A stretch of 64,000 bases of DNA from an uncultured Eubacteriales bacterium. Lineage in GTDB: Bacteria > Bacillota > Clostridia > Oscillospirales > Oscillospiraceae. The DNA is taken from assembly GCA_934572535.1 (NCBI GenBank), contig CAKTLJ010000006.1, positions 29,287 to 93,286 of the forward strand, in the 5' to 3' direction. The position numbers were made by a program, and so were the translations under genes. The notes under the pieces were generated by a model. That model saw only the letters and a program-made list of their open reading frames with translations, was not told the DNA's origin and did no database searches. Shown here in pieces: positions 41,486 through 48,909 of this stretch; the first letter of the stretch is position 1; the number at the start of each line of letters is the position of its first letter.

Positions 41486-43006
41486 TTAGATATCCTCATC
41501 CACGGTACTCAGCTGAGAATACAGGGTCACATTGACAAGTTCGTCGGGTTCTGCCTTCTGGACAAAGCTGAAGAGGATGATGGCGACAAGCGAAGCGATC
41601 AGTCCCACCATAATCACGGGGAACCCGTTGGCCAGAAGCATGTAGTCACCGCCGTGGGTAAGGGACCAGATGCAGGTGATCAGGCCGGTCAGGCCACCCA
41701 CCCAACAAGCCATAACACCGCCGAACTTGGTAGCGCGCTTCCAGAAGAAAGCAGCCAGCACGGGAATGAGGACCCCACATGCAGTGAACACATTGCCCAT
41801 CTGGAAGAGGATGACTAGGTTGGGGATAGCCAAAGCACCCACAATACCAAAGACGGCGACAATAACAACGCCAACGCGGCCAACCTTCACCAACTGCTTC
41901 TGGGTGGCATTCTTGTTGATAAAGGATTTATACACATCATTAACGATCAGCGGAGCGCCGCCCATGAGGAAGGCAGAACCACAGGAAAGGACGGCTGCCA
42001 TATAACAAACCAGGAAGAACACTCCGGCACCGGTGGGCAGAACATTGACGAGGAAGTAGAAGAAGACCGAGTCGCTGGCCAGATCCAGAGGAATGGGGAT
42101 AATACTCAGTTCCGCTCCGGCACGGAGCATGATCCCCGCCAGGAAGGGAAGCATGGTGAAGAAAATGGCAATGAAATTACCCAGACTCAAGCACTTGAAG
42201 GCCACATCAGGCTTGGAGGCGGCGAAAACCCGCTGGAATGCCCACTGGTCCGCTAAGTAGTAAAAGCCCATACACAAGAAGTAGTTGAGAATCATGTTCC
42301 CTGGCAGATCAAAGGGATTAAAGGAAAATCCTTCTGTCCCGGCCATAGTCTGCTGGGCAATGGAAAATGCCTCTAAAATATGTCCATCAGAGACCATGTA
42401 CATTCCGATAACAGCCAGCAGGATCATCACCAAGCTTTGAAGCAGAGATTGGAACCACTCCACCACGATGGAGGCCATCATACCGCCAATAGCAACGTAG
42501 CCAACCAGGATCACGAAGCCGACAGCCATGCCAGTCGTCAGGGAGACGCCGAACCCCGTCTGGAATATGAGCCCCAAAGCCATGATCTGCAAACCAACGA
42601 TAAAGCCCATACGGAAGAAAACGAACAGAACGGAAGGGATGCGAATGGCGTTGCCGAAGCGGAGTGCCAGGAAATCCGGGATAGATACCAGGTGATATTT
42701 GGCCCCTAAAATGGACAGCCGCTTGGCGAAAAGAAGTACGAAAACCAAAAGGAAGACGCAAGCAGGCATGATAGCAAAGTAGCGGACCATACCGAATTGC
42801 CAGCCGTAGCCCAGGTAACCTGCGATCGAGGAGCCTCCGAACACACCGCCGATCCAGGACCCGATGAGCACCCAGAAACCAACGGCTCGACCGGACACCA
42901 AATATTCGTCCAGGTTTGTGGTTTTTTTGTTGTAGTAGAGGGCGAGCATCCAACATAATACGATGAATACAGCTACGCCAACGAAGGTTAGAATCATTCT
43001 TGACAT
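41486..43006 (-). CDS. Sodium:solute symporter family (SSS) transporter, second copy
   Basis: A 506-residue carrier with about 13 helices. SSS marks: YYNKKTTNLDEYLVSGRAVGFWVLIGSWIGGVFGGSSIAGYLGYGWQFG (N-terminal repeat and Na2-site region), HLVSIPDFLALRFGN, and CYMAAVLSCGSAFLMGGAPLIVNDVYKSFINK, the usual 8th-helix region. It differs clearly from the first SSS protein and is nearer the solute/acetate-proline type by eye. An AAGGAGGAG site precedes ATG 43006. It is encoded between an ArsB/NhaD-like carrier and a small membrane peptide. Confidence 0.87.
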   Translation of the reverse strand: MSRMILTFVGVAVFIVLCWMLALYYNKKTTNLDEYLVSGRAVGFWVLIGSWIGGVFGGSSIAGYLGYGWQFGMVRYFAIMPACVFLLVFVLLFAKRLSILGAKYHLVSIPDFLALRFGNAIRIPSVLFVFFRMGFIVGLQIMALGLIFQTGFGVSLTTGMAVGFVILVGYVAIGGMMASIVVEWFQSLLQSLVMILLAVIGMYMVSDGHILEAFSIAQQTMAGTEGFSFNPFDLPGNMILNYFLCMGFYYLADQWAFQRVFAASKPDVAFKCLSLGNFIAIFFTMLPFLAGIMLRAGAELSIIPIPLDLASDSVFFYFLVNVLPTGAGVFFLVCYMAAVLSCGSAFLMGGAPLIVNDVYKSFINKNATQKQLVKVGRVGVVIVAVFGIVGALAIPNLVILFQMGNVFTACGVLIPVLAAFFWKRATKFGGVMACWVGGLTGLITCIWSLTHGGDYMLLANGFPVIMVGLIASLVAIILFSFVQKAEPDELVNVTLYSQLSTVDEDI

Positions 43007-43144
43007 ACTATGTTCTCCTCCTTACCTTTTTCTTTTCTCTGATGATGGATGGGATCTTCTTGTCTGGGCTTTCTGTCTGCCTTCAGTATATAGTCTTTCT
43101 CTTCCAAGAGAAATCCGTCGGAGGAACGTTTTTTCTCTCCCAGG

Positions 43145-43166
43145 AACTCATACCCAGGTATGAGTT
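43145..43166. promoter_or_regulatory. Perfect 22-bp dyad upstream of the second symporter gene
   Basis: AACTCATACC-CA-GGTATGAGTT. It lies 11 bases after the stop of the upstream carrier gene and 139 bases before the symporter start. It has no T-run on the coding (minus) strand, so it is more likely an operator (LuxR-type sites are about this size) than a terminator of that gene. Confidence 0.5.
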
Positions 43167-43176
43167 TTTTCTCCCC

Positions 43177-44520
43177 TCAAAGAAAAAAGAGGAAAATACA
43201 GAGCATGGATACCGTCATAGCAACGACCGTGACAGGCACCGCAGTTCGGCAGTAGCGCCCCCAGCTGATGGGGTGCCCGTGCTTGGCTGCGATGGCAATG
43301 CCCACCACATTGGCAGAGGCCCCAATGGGGGTCGCGCTACCGCCGATATCCGTCCCCAATGCCAAAGTCCAAGCCAGGGTATCAAGCTCCATCCCCTGCG
43401 TAGCGGCGATGGAGCGGATCACCGGAACCATAGTTGCAGCAAACGGAATGTTATCTACAAAGGCAGAGGCGATGGCCGATATCCACAAGATGATGATCAG
43501 GATGACGCTAGGATCCCCGTTTCCAACCCGGGAGAACAGGCCCGCCAGCAGTTCCAGGATCCCCGTCTGCTCCAAGCCGCTTACAGTAACAAAAAGTCCG
43601 GCAAAAAACAACAGGGTCCGCCAATCCAAACGAGACAACAGGATTTGGGGCCGCTGATAGGCCGTAATGAATGTAAGACCGGCGGCGATCACCCCAACAG
43701 AGGCAACGGACAGGCCAGTAATTCCATGGGTCACCAACAGGAAGACCGTGAGCAGAAAAACAAAAACGCTGCGGTAGAAGTACGGACGAACCACAATGTC
43801 AGAGGAAGGCAGAGAAATCTCGGGCTGAACGGATCCTTTTGAGACCATAGAACGGGCTCCAAACAGCAAAAACGGAAGCACCGCAGCCATGGATATCCAA
43901 GCGATCATGCCAGTATGACAAAGAAAATCTGAAAAGGTATATCCCAAGGCGGTGCCGATGATGATGTTGGGAGGGTCTCCGCTCATGGTGGCTGCACCGC
44001 CCAGGTTGGCAGCAAATATTTCTGACAAAATCAATGGAACCGGATCAAAGCGCAACAATTGGGATAGTTCAACGGAGACCGCCACTAAGAACAAAATCAC
44101 CGTGATACTGTCAATAAACATGGACAGAAAGGCGGAGAGGAACACGAAGGACAAAAAGAGCGGGATCGTCCGGTAGCCAACTGCCTTGGCCAAGACCATG
44201 CAAAGCCATCGGAAAAAACCGCTGTCTTCCAGTCCCTCTACCATAATCATCATTCCAGCGATAAAAAGAATGGTCCCCCAGTTGATGCCGCCGGACTCCG
44301 TTCCTCCATTCTGACGGGAGAGCCAGAAGCCAGGCTCCAAAAGAGTGTGGAGCGCAAGCGCCTCATGCAGGGCCTGGGGGCTTTGCATGGTCAGAAGAAA
44401 AACCAGAACGATGGTCAGGAGCGCAGCGACAGAAGTCGTGATATGCCGAGAAATCTTCCCAGAGACGATGCAGACAAACATCCCCAGGAAAATAAGAACG
44501 GCGAAAATCTGGCTTAGCAA
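43177..44520 (-). CDS. ArsB/NhaD-like anion or Na+/H+ permease (ion transporter superfamily)
   Basis: A 447-residue protein with about 11-12 membrane helices. Recognised by GINWGTILFIAGMMIMVEGLEDSGFFRWL, FLSMFIDSITVILFLVAVSVEL, the hallmark FAANLGGAATMSGDPPNIIIGTALG, DWRTLLFFAGLFVTVSGLEQTGILE, and the second-repeat copy LALGTDIGGSATPIGASANVVG. The repeat pair places it with NhaD/ArsB/CitM-type carriers; organic anions, arsenite or Na+ are possible. Start TTG 44520 is chosen because AAGGAGGG lies nine bases upstream; an in-frame ATG at 44580 has no site. Confidence 0.85.
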   Translation of the reverse strand: MLSQIFAVLIFLGMFVCIVSGKISRHITTSVAALLTIVLVFLLTMQSPQALHEALALHTLLEPGFWLSRQNGGTESGGINWGTILFIAGMMIMVEGLEDSGFFRWLCMVLAKAVGYRTIPLFLSFVFLSAFLSMFIDSITVILFLVAVSVELSQLLRFDPVPLILSEIFAANLGGAATMSGDPPNIIIGTALGYTFSDFLCHTGMIAWISMAAVLPFLLFGARSMVSKGSVQPEISLPSSDIVVRPYFYRSVFVFLLTVFLLVTHGITGLSVASVGVIAAGLTFITAYQRPQILLSRLDWRTLLFFAGLFVTVSGLEQTGILELLAGLFSRVGNGDPSVILIIILWISAIASAFVDNIPFAATMVPVIRSIAATQGMELDTLAWTLALGTDIGGSATPIGASANVVGIAIAAKHGHPISWGRYCRTAVPVTVVAMTVSMLCIFLFFL

Positions 44521-44830
44521 AGCTATTTCCCTCCTTAAAGCAAAAACAGGCTTGATCGATACCGCCATTCTACTGCGCAAGCTCCCCTGATACCATCCGC
44601 TCCGGGAACCAATTTAAGCCGTGCCCAAGGAGGATTTTTCAAAACCTTACAGCAGGAAGGTCCGTCTTTCAACTGCACAACTGCCCTGAACAACCTAAGG
44701 AAAAACTGAAAGGCTTGCCTCCCGCAATTCACAGGAAGCAAGCCCTTTCGATGGCTTGAAGACTTTTCACTACAATTATTTCTCTAACTTTTTGGAGGCA
44801 CTTCACATCATCGCCATAAGGCTTTTTCTG

Positions 44831-44859
44831 AACCACTCGCCTAGCGAGTGGTTTTCTTC
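44831..44859 (+). terminator. Hairpin AACCACTCGC-CTA-GCGAGTGGTT with T-rich tail
   Basis: A ten-base perfect stem followed on plus by TTCTTC. No plus-strand gene ends here; it may be an operator or a second-line terminator for readthrough. Confidence 0.45.
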
Positions 44860-44862
44860 ATA

Positions 44863-44897
44863 CAAAAAGAGGCCACCCAAATGGGTGACCTCTTTTC
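44863..44897 (-). terminator. Terminator of the acyl-CoA dehydrogenase gene
   Basis: AGAGGTCACCC and GGGTGGCCTCT (minus strand) form an 11-pair stem with one G-U and a four-base loop, then TTTTTGT. It is about 50 bases from the stop. Confidence 0.8.
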
Positions 44898-44943
44898 ATT
44901 ACGTAATTGCTGTTGTCTGCGGAGACCGCAGGGTAGAACAGAA

Positions 44944-46110
44944 TTAGTGGCCCTTGCCGGACAGGACAGCGCCAGAGATAACGATCTTCTGGATCTGGTT
45001 GGTGCCCTCGAAGATGCAGTATGCCTTGATGTCTCTCCAGATCTTCTCAACGCAGTCTTCCTTCATGTAGCCCTTACCACCCATCAGCTGGATAGCGTCG
45101 GTGCAGACGGACATTGCGGACTCGGTAGCGAACATCTTAGCCATAGCAGCTTCCTTGGAGAAGGGCAGGCCGTTTGCCTGCAGGTAGTTAGCGTGGGTGA
45201 CCAGCAGGCGGGAAGCCTCGATCTTGGTAGCCATCTCAGCGATCATCCACTGGATGCCCTGACGCTTGGAAACGGGAGCACCGAAGGTGACACGCTCCTT
45301 GACGAAAGCGATAGCTTCGTCCAGAGCGCGGCGAGCGATACCGACTGCCAGAGCGCCGACGCAAGCGCGGGACTTATCCAGGGTCTTCATAGCGAAGCCG
45401 AAGCCCTTGCCCAGGCCTGCCTCACCGCCAACCAGGTTGGAAGCGGGAACGCGGACGTTCTCGAACTTCAGGGAGCAGGTGGAGATGGTACGGAAGCCGG
45501 ACTTGTCCTCATACTTGGTGACGGAGAAGCCGGGAACGCTGGTGGGAACCATGAAAGCAGAGATGCCCTTGGTGCCAGCGGTGGGATCGGTAGCTGCGAA
45601 GACGCAGACGATGTCAGCCTCACCACCGTTGGTGATGAAGCACTTCTCACCGTTGATGACCCACTCGTCGCCGTCCTTGACTGCGGTGGTCTTAACGTTG
45701 GAAGCGTCGGAACCGGACTGAGGCTCGGTCAGAGCGAAAGCTGCATAGCCCTTGCCTTCCAGGATGTGCTTAGCAAAGTACTGAACCTGCTCGGGGGTAC
45801 CACCGATCAGGATGGGCTTCAGAGCCAGGTTGGTGGTCTGCATGACGGAAGCGAAGTTGCCGTCATAGTAGCCCATCTCTTCGTACATAACTTCAGCAAC
45901 GTCCAGGGGAACCTTGTTGCCGCCGAATTCCTTGGGGATCTCGAAGGAGTTCAGGCCCAGCTTGAATGCCTTAGCATATGCATCGAAGGGGATAGCCTTG
46001 GAAGGATCCACGACCTTGTCCCAATCCAGCATGATGGGCTCGATTTCCTTCTTAGCGAACTCGCTGATAATGTCGACCCACTTCTTCTGTTCTTCGTTCA
46101 GTAAACGCAT
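44944..46110 (-). CDS. Acyl-CoA dehydrogenase (short-chain/butyryl-CoA type)
   Basis: A 388-residue FAD enzyme oxidising or, in butyrate producers with EtfAB, reducing a short-chain acyl-CoA double bond. Motifs: AFALTEPQSGSDASNVKTTAVKDGDEWVINGEKCFITNGGEAD (flavin region), FENVRVPASNLVGGEAGLGKGFGFAMKTLDKSRA, FGAPVSKRQGIQWMIAEMATKIEASRLL, and AIQLMGGKGYMKEDCVEKIWRDIKAYCIFEGTNQIQK with the catalytic Glu at 368. Codon use is unlike its neighbours (biased as in the ribosomal genes), implying high expression. No etfA/etfB or crotonase lies beside it. Confidence 0.93.
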   Translation of the reverse strand: MRLLNEEQKKWVDIISEFAKKEIEPIMLDWDKVVDPSKAIPFDAYAKAFKLGLNSFEIPKEFGGNKVPLDVAEVMYEEMGYYDGNFASVMQTTNLALKPILIGGTPEQVQYFAKHILEGKGYAAFALTEPQSGSDASNVKTTAVKDGDEWVINGEKCFITNGGEADIVCVFAATDPTAGTKGISAFMVPTSVPGFSVTKYEDKSGFRTISTCSLKFENVRVPASNLVGGEAGLGKGFGFAMKTLDKSRACVGALAVGIARRALDEAIAFVKERVTFGAPVSKRQGIQWMIAEMATKIEASRLLVTHANYLQANGLPFSKEAAMAKMFATESAMSVCTDAIQLMGGKGYMKEDCVEKIWRDIKAYCIFEGTNQIQKIVISGAVLSGKGH

Positions 46111-46133
46111 GGTAATCTACCTCCATAATAAAT

Positions 46134-46149
46134 TATGTCGCAAGACATA
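46134..46149. promoter_or_regulatory. Operator-like dyad TATGTC-GCAA-GACATA
   Basis: A six-base inverted repeat with a four-base spacer between the promoter and the start of the acyl-CoA dehydrogenase gene, 24 bases before the ATG. Possible repressor site. Confidence 0.4.
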
Positions 46150-46230
46150 TATTCGCCTGCCCATATTTCTATCAGACAGACTAAAACACTGCCCTCTGCC
46201 AGAAACCTGCAACGGACAATTGTTCTCAGG

Positions 46231-46260
46231 AATATACCGATCCGGGGGGATTTTTTACAA
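46231..46260 (-). promoter_or_regulatory. Candidate promoter of the acyl-CoA dehydrogenase gene
   Basis: Minus-strand TTGTAA (46255-46260), 18 bases, TATATT (46231-46236), leaving a 120-base leader. Confidence 0.5.
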
Positions 46261-46431
46261 AGAGATGAACTTTTTGTCGTTCAGTTTTAAATCTTTTGCA
46301 TATGATAGTCCCACTAATCTACACATTCATGATACTTCCTAATTTCAACAAATTAAATCGGACTAATTAACTAAATTCTATTTTTTTGTACTACTACTTA
46401 CTAGTATATGCTGATTTTTCCGCACCCAGAC

Positions 46432-47817
46432 TCAGAATTTGAAATCCACGTCGGCCAAAGGCCGGATGACCCGATGATAGATTCGGTAAATATAGTACGC
46501 CGTCAGCAGGCCCGCCAGCACCTCCGCCACCGGGAAGGAGAACCAGACCAGGTTCAAGCTGCCGGAGAGGGAGAAGAGATAGGCCAGAGGAAGGACCAGC
46601 AGAAGCTGGCGGAAAACGGCGATGCTCATGCTCAGCAGGCCCTTGCCCAAGGCTTGGAGGACCGAGGAGGCCACGATGGTGAAGCCGCCCACGAGGAAGC
46701 ACAGGCTCATGGTGCGCAGGGCGGGCGAGCCGATGGTCAGCATGTCGGGAGAGGCCTGGAAGAAGCCCAGGAGCTTGTCCGGGGCCAGCTGGAAGAGGGC
46801 AAGCGCCACCACCATGATGCACAGGGCCACCTGGATGGCCAGCTTCACGGTCTTCACGATGCGGTCGGGCTTGCGCGCGCCGTAGTTGTAGGCCACGATG
46901 GGGACCATGCCGTTGTTCATGCCGATGATCGGCAGGAAGGCAAAGCCCTGGAGCTTGAACCACACGCCGTAGACGGCGGCGGCCGTCTCGGAGAAGGAGA
47001 CCAGGATCTGGTTCAGGCCGAAGATCAGCACCGAAGGCACCGCCTGCATGAGGATGGAGGGCAGGCCCACGCTGTAGATCCGGCTGATGACCGGCAGGTT
47101 GGGGCGCATCCCGGACAGGCTGATCTGGATCTCCGGGTTCTTTTTCCAGTTGCAATAGATCCCCAGGCCCAGGCCCACGAACTGGCTGATGACCGTGGCG
47201 ATGGCTGCACCGGCCACGCCCAGGGCGGGAAAGCCCAGAAGGCCGAAGATGAGGATGGGGTCGAGGATGATGTTCAGCACCGCGCCCACCAGCTGGATGA
47301 CCATGCTGTAGAAGGTCTTGCCCGTGGCCTGGAGCAGGCGGGAGAGGAGGACCTGCCCAAAGCAGCCGATGGACAGGAGCATGATCCAGAAGAGGTAGTC
47401 GCAGCCGAGCTGAATGATCTCCGGGTCGTTGACCTGGACGGTGAAGTAGAATCGCGTGCCCACGATCCCCAGCAGGGCCACCGCCAGACTGCTGACGAGG
47501 CCCAGGAAGATCGTGTTGCTGGCCACCCGGTTGGCTTGGGCGAAGTTCTTCTCCCCCAGGTTTCGGGAAAGGAGCGCGTTGATACCCACGCCGGTGCCGG
47601 TGGCCACGGCGATCATCAGGTTCTGGACCGGGTAGGCCAGCGAAACAGCCGTCAGGGCCGCCTCGCTGATCCGGGAGACAAACATGCTGTCCACCACGTT
47701 GTACAGGGCCTGGACCAGCATGGAGATCATCATGGGCCCGGACATGGTGAAGAGCAGCTTAGGGATGGGCATGGTGCCCATGATATTTTCCTTGGCCGGT
47801 TGCGGCTGTGCGCTCAT
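46432..47817 (-). CDS. MATE family multidrug/cation efflux protein
   Basis: A 461-residue carrier with about 12 helices in two repeats. Typical first repeat: IPKLLFTMSGPMMISMLVQALYNVVDSMFVSRISEAALTAVSLAYPVQNLMIAVATGTGVGINALLSRNLGEKNFAQA. The second repeat begins at about residue 235 (ISRIYSVGLPSILMQAVPSVLIFGLNQILV). It exports cationic drugs or metabolites in exchange for Na+ or H+. The ATG directly follows the stop of the upstream kinase-like gene (TAAATG), so the two are coupled. Confidence 0.92.
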   Translation of the reverse strand: MSAQPQPAKENIMGTMPIPKLLFTMSGPMMISMLVQALYNVVDSMFVSRISEAALTAVSLAYPVQNLMIAVATGTGVGINALLSRNLGEKNFAQANRVASNTIFLGLVSSLAVALLGIVGTRFYFTVQVNDPEIIQLGCDYLFWIMLLSIGCFGQVLLSRLLQATGKTFYSMVIQLVGAVLNIILDPILIFGLLGFPALGVAGAAIATVISQFVGLGLGIYCNWKKNPEIQISLSGMRPNLPVISRIYSVGLPSILMQAVPSVLIFGLNQILVSFSETAAAVYGVWFKLQGFAFLPIIGMNNGMVPIVAYNYGARKPDRIVKTVKLAIQVALCIMVVALALFQLAPDKLLGFFQASPDMLTIGSPALRTMSLCFLVGGFTIVASSVLQALGKGLLSMSIAVFRQLLLVLPLAYLFSLSGSLNLVWFSFPVAEVLAGLLTAYYIYRIYHRVIRPLADVDFKF

Positions 47818-48417
47818 TTAGCGGCCACCTCCCGGAAACGCCTTTGCCGCCTGCTTGAGGACCGTCGCGGCAAAATCGACGCCGTAGACGCTGCTGATGG
47901 CCAGGTGATAGTGCCGGGCATCGCCCCACTTGTTCTGGGAGAAGTAGTTATAGAAGGAGGCCCGCTTCTTATCCTTTTTCTTCACGAAGTCCACCATGTT
48001 CCCGGCTTCCTTCTCATAGACCTCCTGGGCGCGCTGGGCGCGGAACTCCACCGGGGCGTGGACGAAGACGCTCAGCAGGTCCTCCCGCTCCCGCAGGATG
48101 TAGTCAGCGCAGCGGCCCACGATGACGCAGGGGCCTTCTTCGGCCAGCTTGCGGATGATCTTGCTCTGGACCAGGAAGATCTGGTCGTTCATGGGCAGCT
48201 GCTGCGCGCCCATGTACAGGCCGTATAGAAAGCTGGTGGACTTCATCTGCTCGGTTTTCTTGATGTACTCCTCGGACAGGCCGCTCTCCTTGGCCGCCAT
48301 GAGGATGAGCTGCTTGTCATAGAAGGGAACGCCCAGCTCCTGGGCCACCCGCTCGCCGATGGCGCGGCCGCCGGAGCCGTATTCTCTGGAAATGGTAATG
48401 ACAGGAAGCTTGTTCAT
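47818..48417 (-). CDS. Cytidylate kinase-like family protein
   Basis: A 199-residue P-loop protein of the cytidylate-kinase-like family. It starts VITISREYGSGGRAIGERVAQELGVPFYDKQLILMAAKESGL; the loop REYGSGG replaces the ordinary GxxGxGK. It continues EGPCVIVGRCADYILREREDLLSVFVHAPVEFRAQR and FYNYFSQNKWGDARHYHLAISS. True substrate is unknown; such proteins are often next to membrane or regulatory genes in clostridia. An AGGAGGT site precedes the ATG, and it is coupled to the MATE gene. Confidence 0.88.
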   Translation of the reverse strand: MNKLPVITISREYGSGGRAIGERVAQELGVPFYDKQLILMAAKESGLSEEYIKKTEQMKSTSFLYGLYMGAQQLPMNDQIFLVQSKIIRKLAEEGPCVIVGRCADYILREREDLLSVFVHAPVEFRAQRAQEVYEKEAGNMVDFVKKKDKKRASFYNYFSQNKWGDARHYHLAISSVYGVDFAATVLKQAAKAFPGGGR

Positions 48418-48457
48418 AGGATACCTCCTCCTTTTTCACTAAGAAGCAAAGTGCAGC

Positions 48458-48525
48458 GAAAAACGCCCGTTTGGAAAGGCCCACCTAGCCTTCCGGAACG
48501 AAAAGCTGCGTGGGCCTTTTCAAAC
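48458..48525 (-). terminator. Terminator of RNase P RNA
   Basis: Arms 48469-48484 and 48510-48525 (core AAAGGCCCAC with GTGGGCCTTT, extended by GTTTG/CAAAC) with a long loop, followed on minus by GGGCGTTTTT. Confidence 0.75.
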
Positions 48526-48530
48526 GTCAA

Positions 48531-48876
48531 TGCAAGCGAGCCTATAAGCCGGGTTCTGTCTCGACAGCCATCTATCTAGGCGCGCCGTTGCCGGCGCGCT
48601 CCAGCCACCTCCCCGGGGAGACCGGGCCGGTCACATTCCCCTCCACGGTGTTGCTCCGGATAGAGTTTACATCACCGGACACTTCCGAGCCGGCGGGTGA
48701 GCTCTTACCTCACCTTTCCACCCTTACCTGGCAGAGCCAGGCGGTATCTCTCTGTTGCACTTGTCCTGAAGTCGCCTTCGGCGGGCGTTACCCGTTATCC
48801 TTGCCCTATGGAGCCCGGACTTTCCTCATGGACGGCCTTTCGGCCTGCCCACGCGGCTGTCCGGCTCACTTGCACC
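48531..48876 (-). ncRNA. rnpB: RNase P RNA (rnpB), bacterial class A type
   Basis: The catalytic RNA of ribonuclease P, which matures tRNA 5' ends. On the minus strand the conserved 5' block GAGGAAAGTCCGGGCTCC, then ATAGGGCAAGGATAACGGGT, and the 3' block ACAGAACCCGGCTTATAGGC are all present. The P1 helix forms between TGCAAGTGAGCC (5' end, 48874 back) and GGCTCGCTTGCA (3' end, to 48531), fixing the boundaries to within a few bases. A consensus promoter and terminator flank it. Confidence 0.95.
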
Positions 48877-48880
48877 CTAT

Positions 48881-48909
48881 ATTTTAACCAATTCCGGCCC
48901 CCTTGTCAA
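48881..48909 (-). promoter_or_regulatory. Promoter of rnpB
   Basis: Minus-strand TTGACA (48904-48909), 17 bases, TAAAAT (48881-48886); the RNA would start about seven bases later. The cotH stop codon TGA is contained within this -35 hexamer. Confidence 0.85.

Larger units (their letters stand above)
44521..44943. other. Intergenic region between the permease and acyl-CoA dehydrogenase genes
   Basis: 423 bases without a credible gene. It holds the acyl-CoA dehydrogenase terminator (44863-44897), a perfect dyad at 44831-44853, a looser hairpin (GGCTTGC 44712-44718 with GCAAGCC 44738-44744), and presumably the permease promoter (a TTGAAA-17-TAAGGT match near 44640-44670 on minus is only tentative). 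Confidence 0.6.
46111..46431. other. AT-rich intergenic region with acyl-CoA dehydrogenase promoter and dyad
   Basis: About 320 bases with no credible gene. It contains the promoter at 46231-46260, the dyad at 46134-46149 and an unusually AT-rich stretch at about 46330-46405 next to the MATE gene end. No clear terminator for the MATE gene was found here. Confidence 0.6.

Noticed and set aside
46384..46420. Short palindromic ACTAGT-like stretch near the MATE gene end as an attachment site.
   Set aside because: No second copy, integrase or tRNA nearby.
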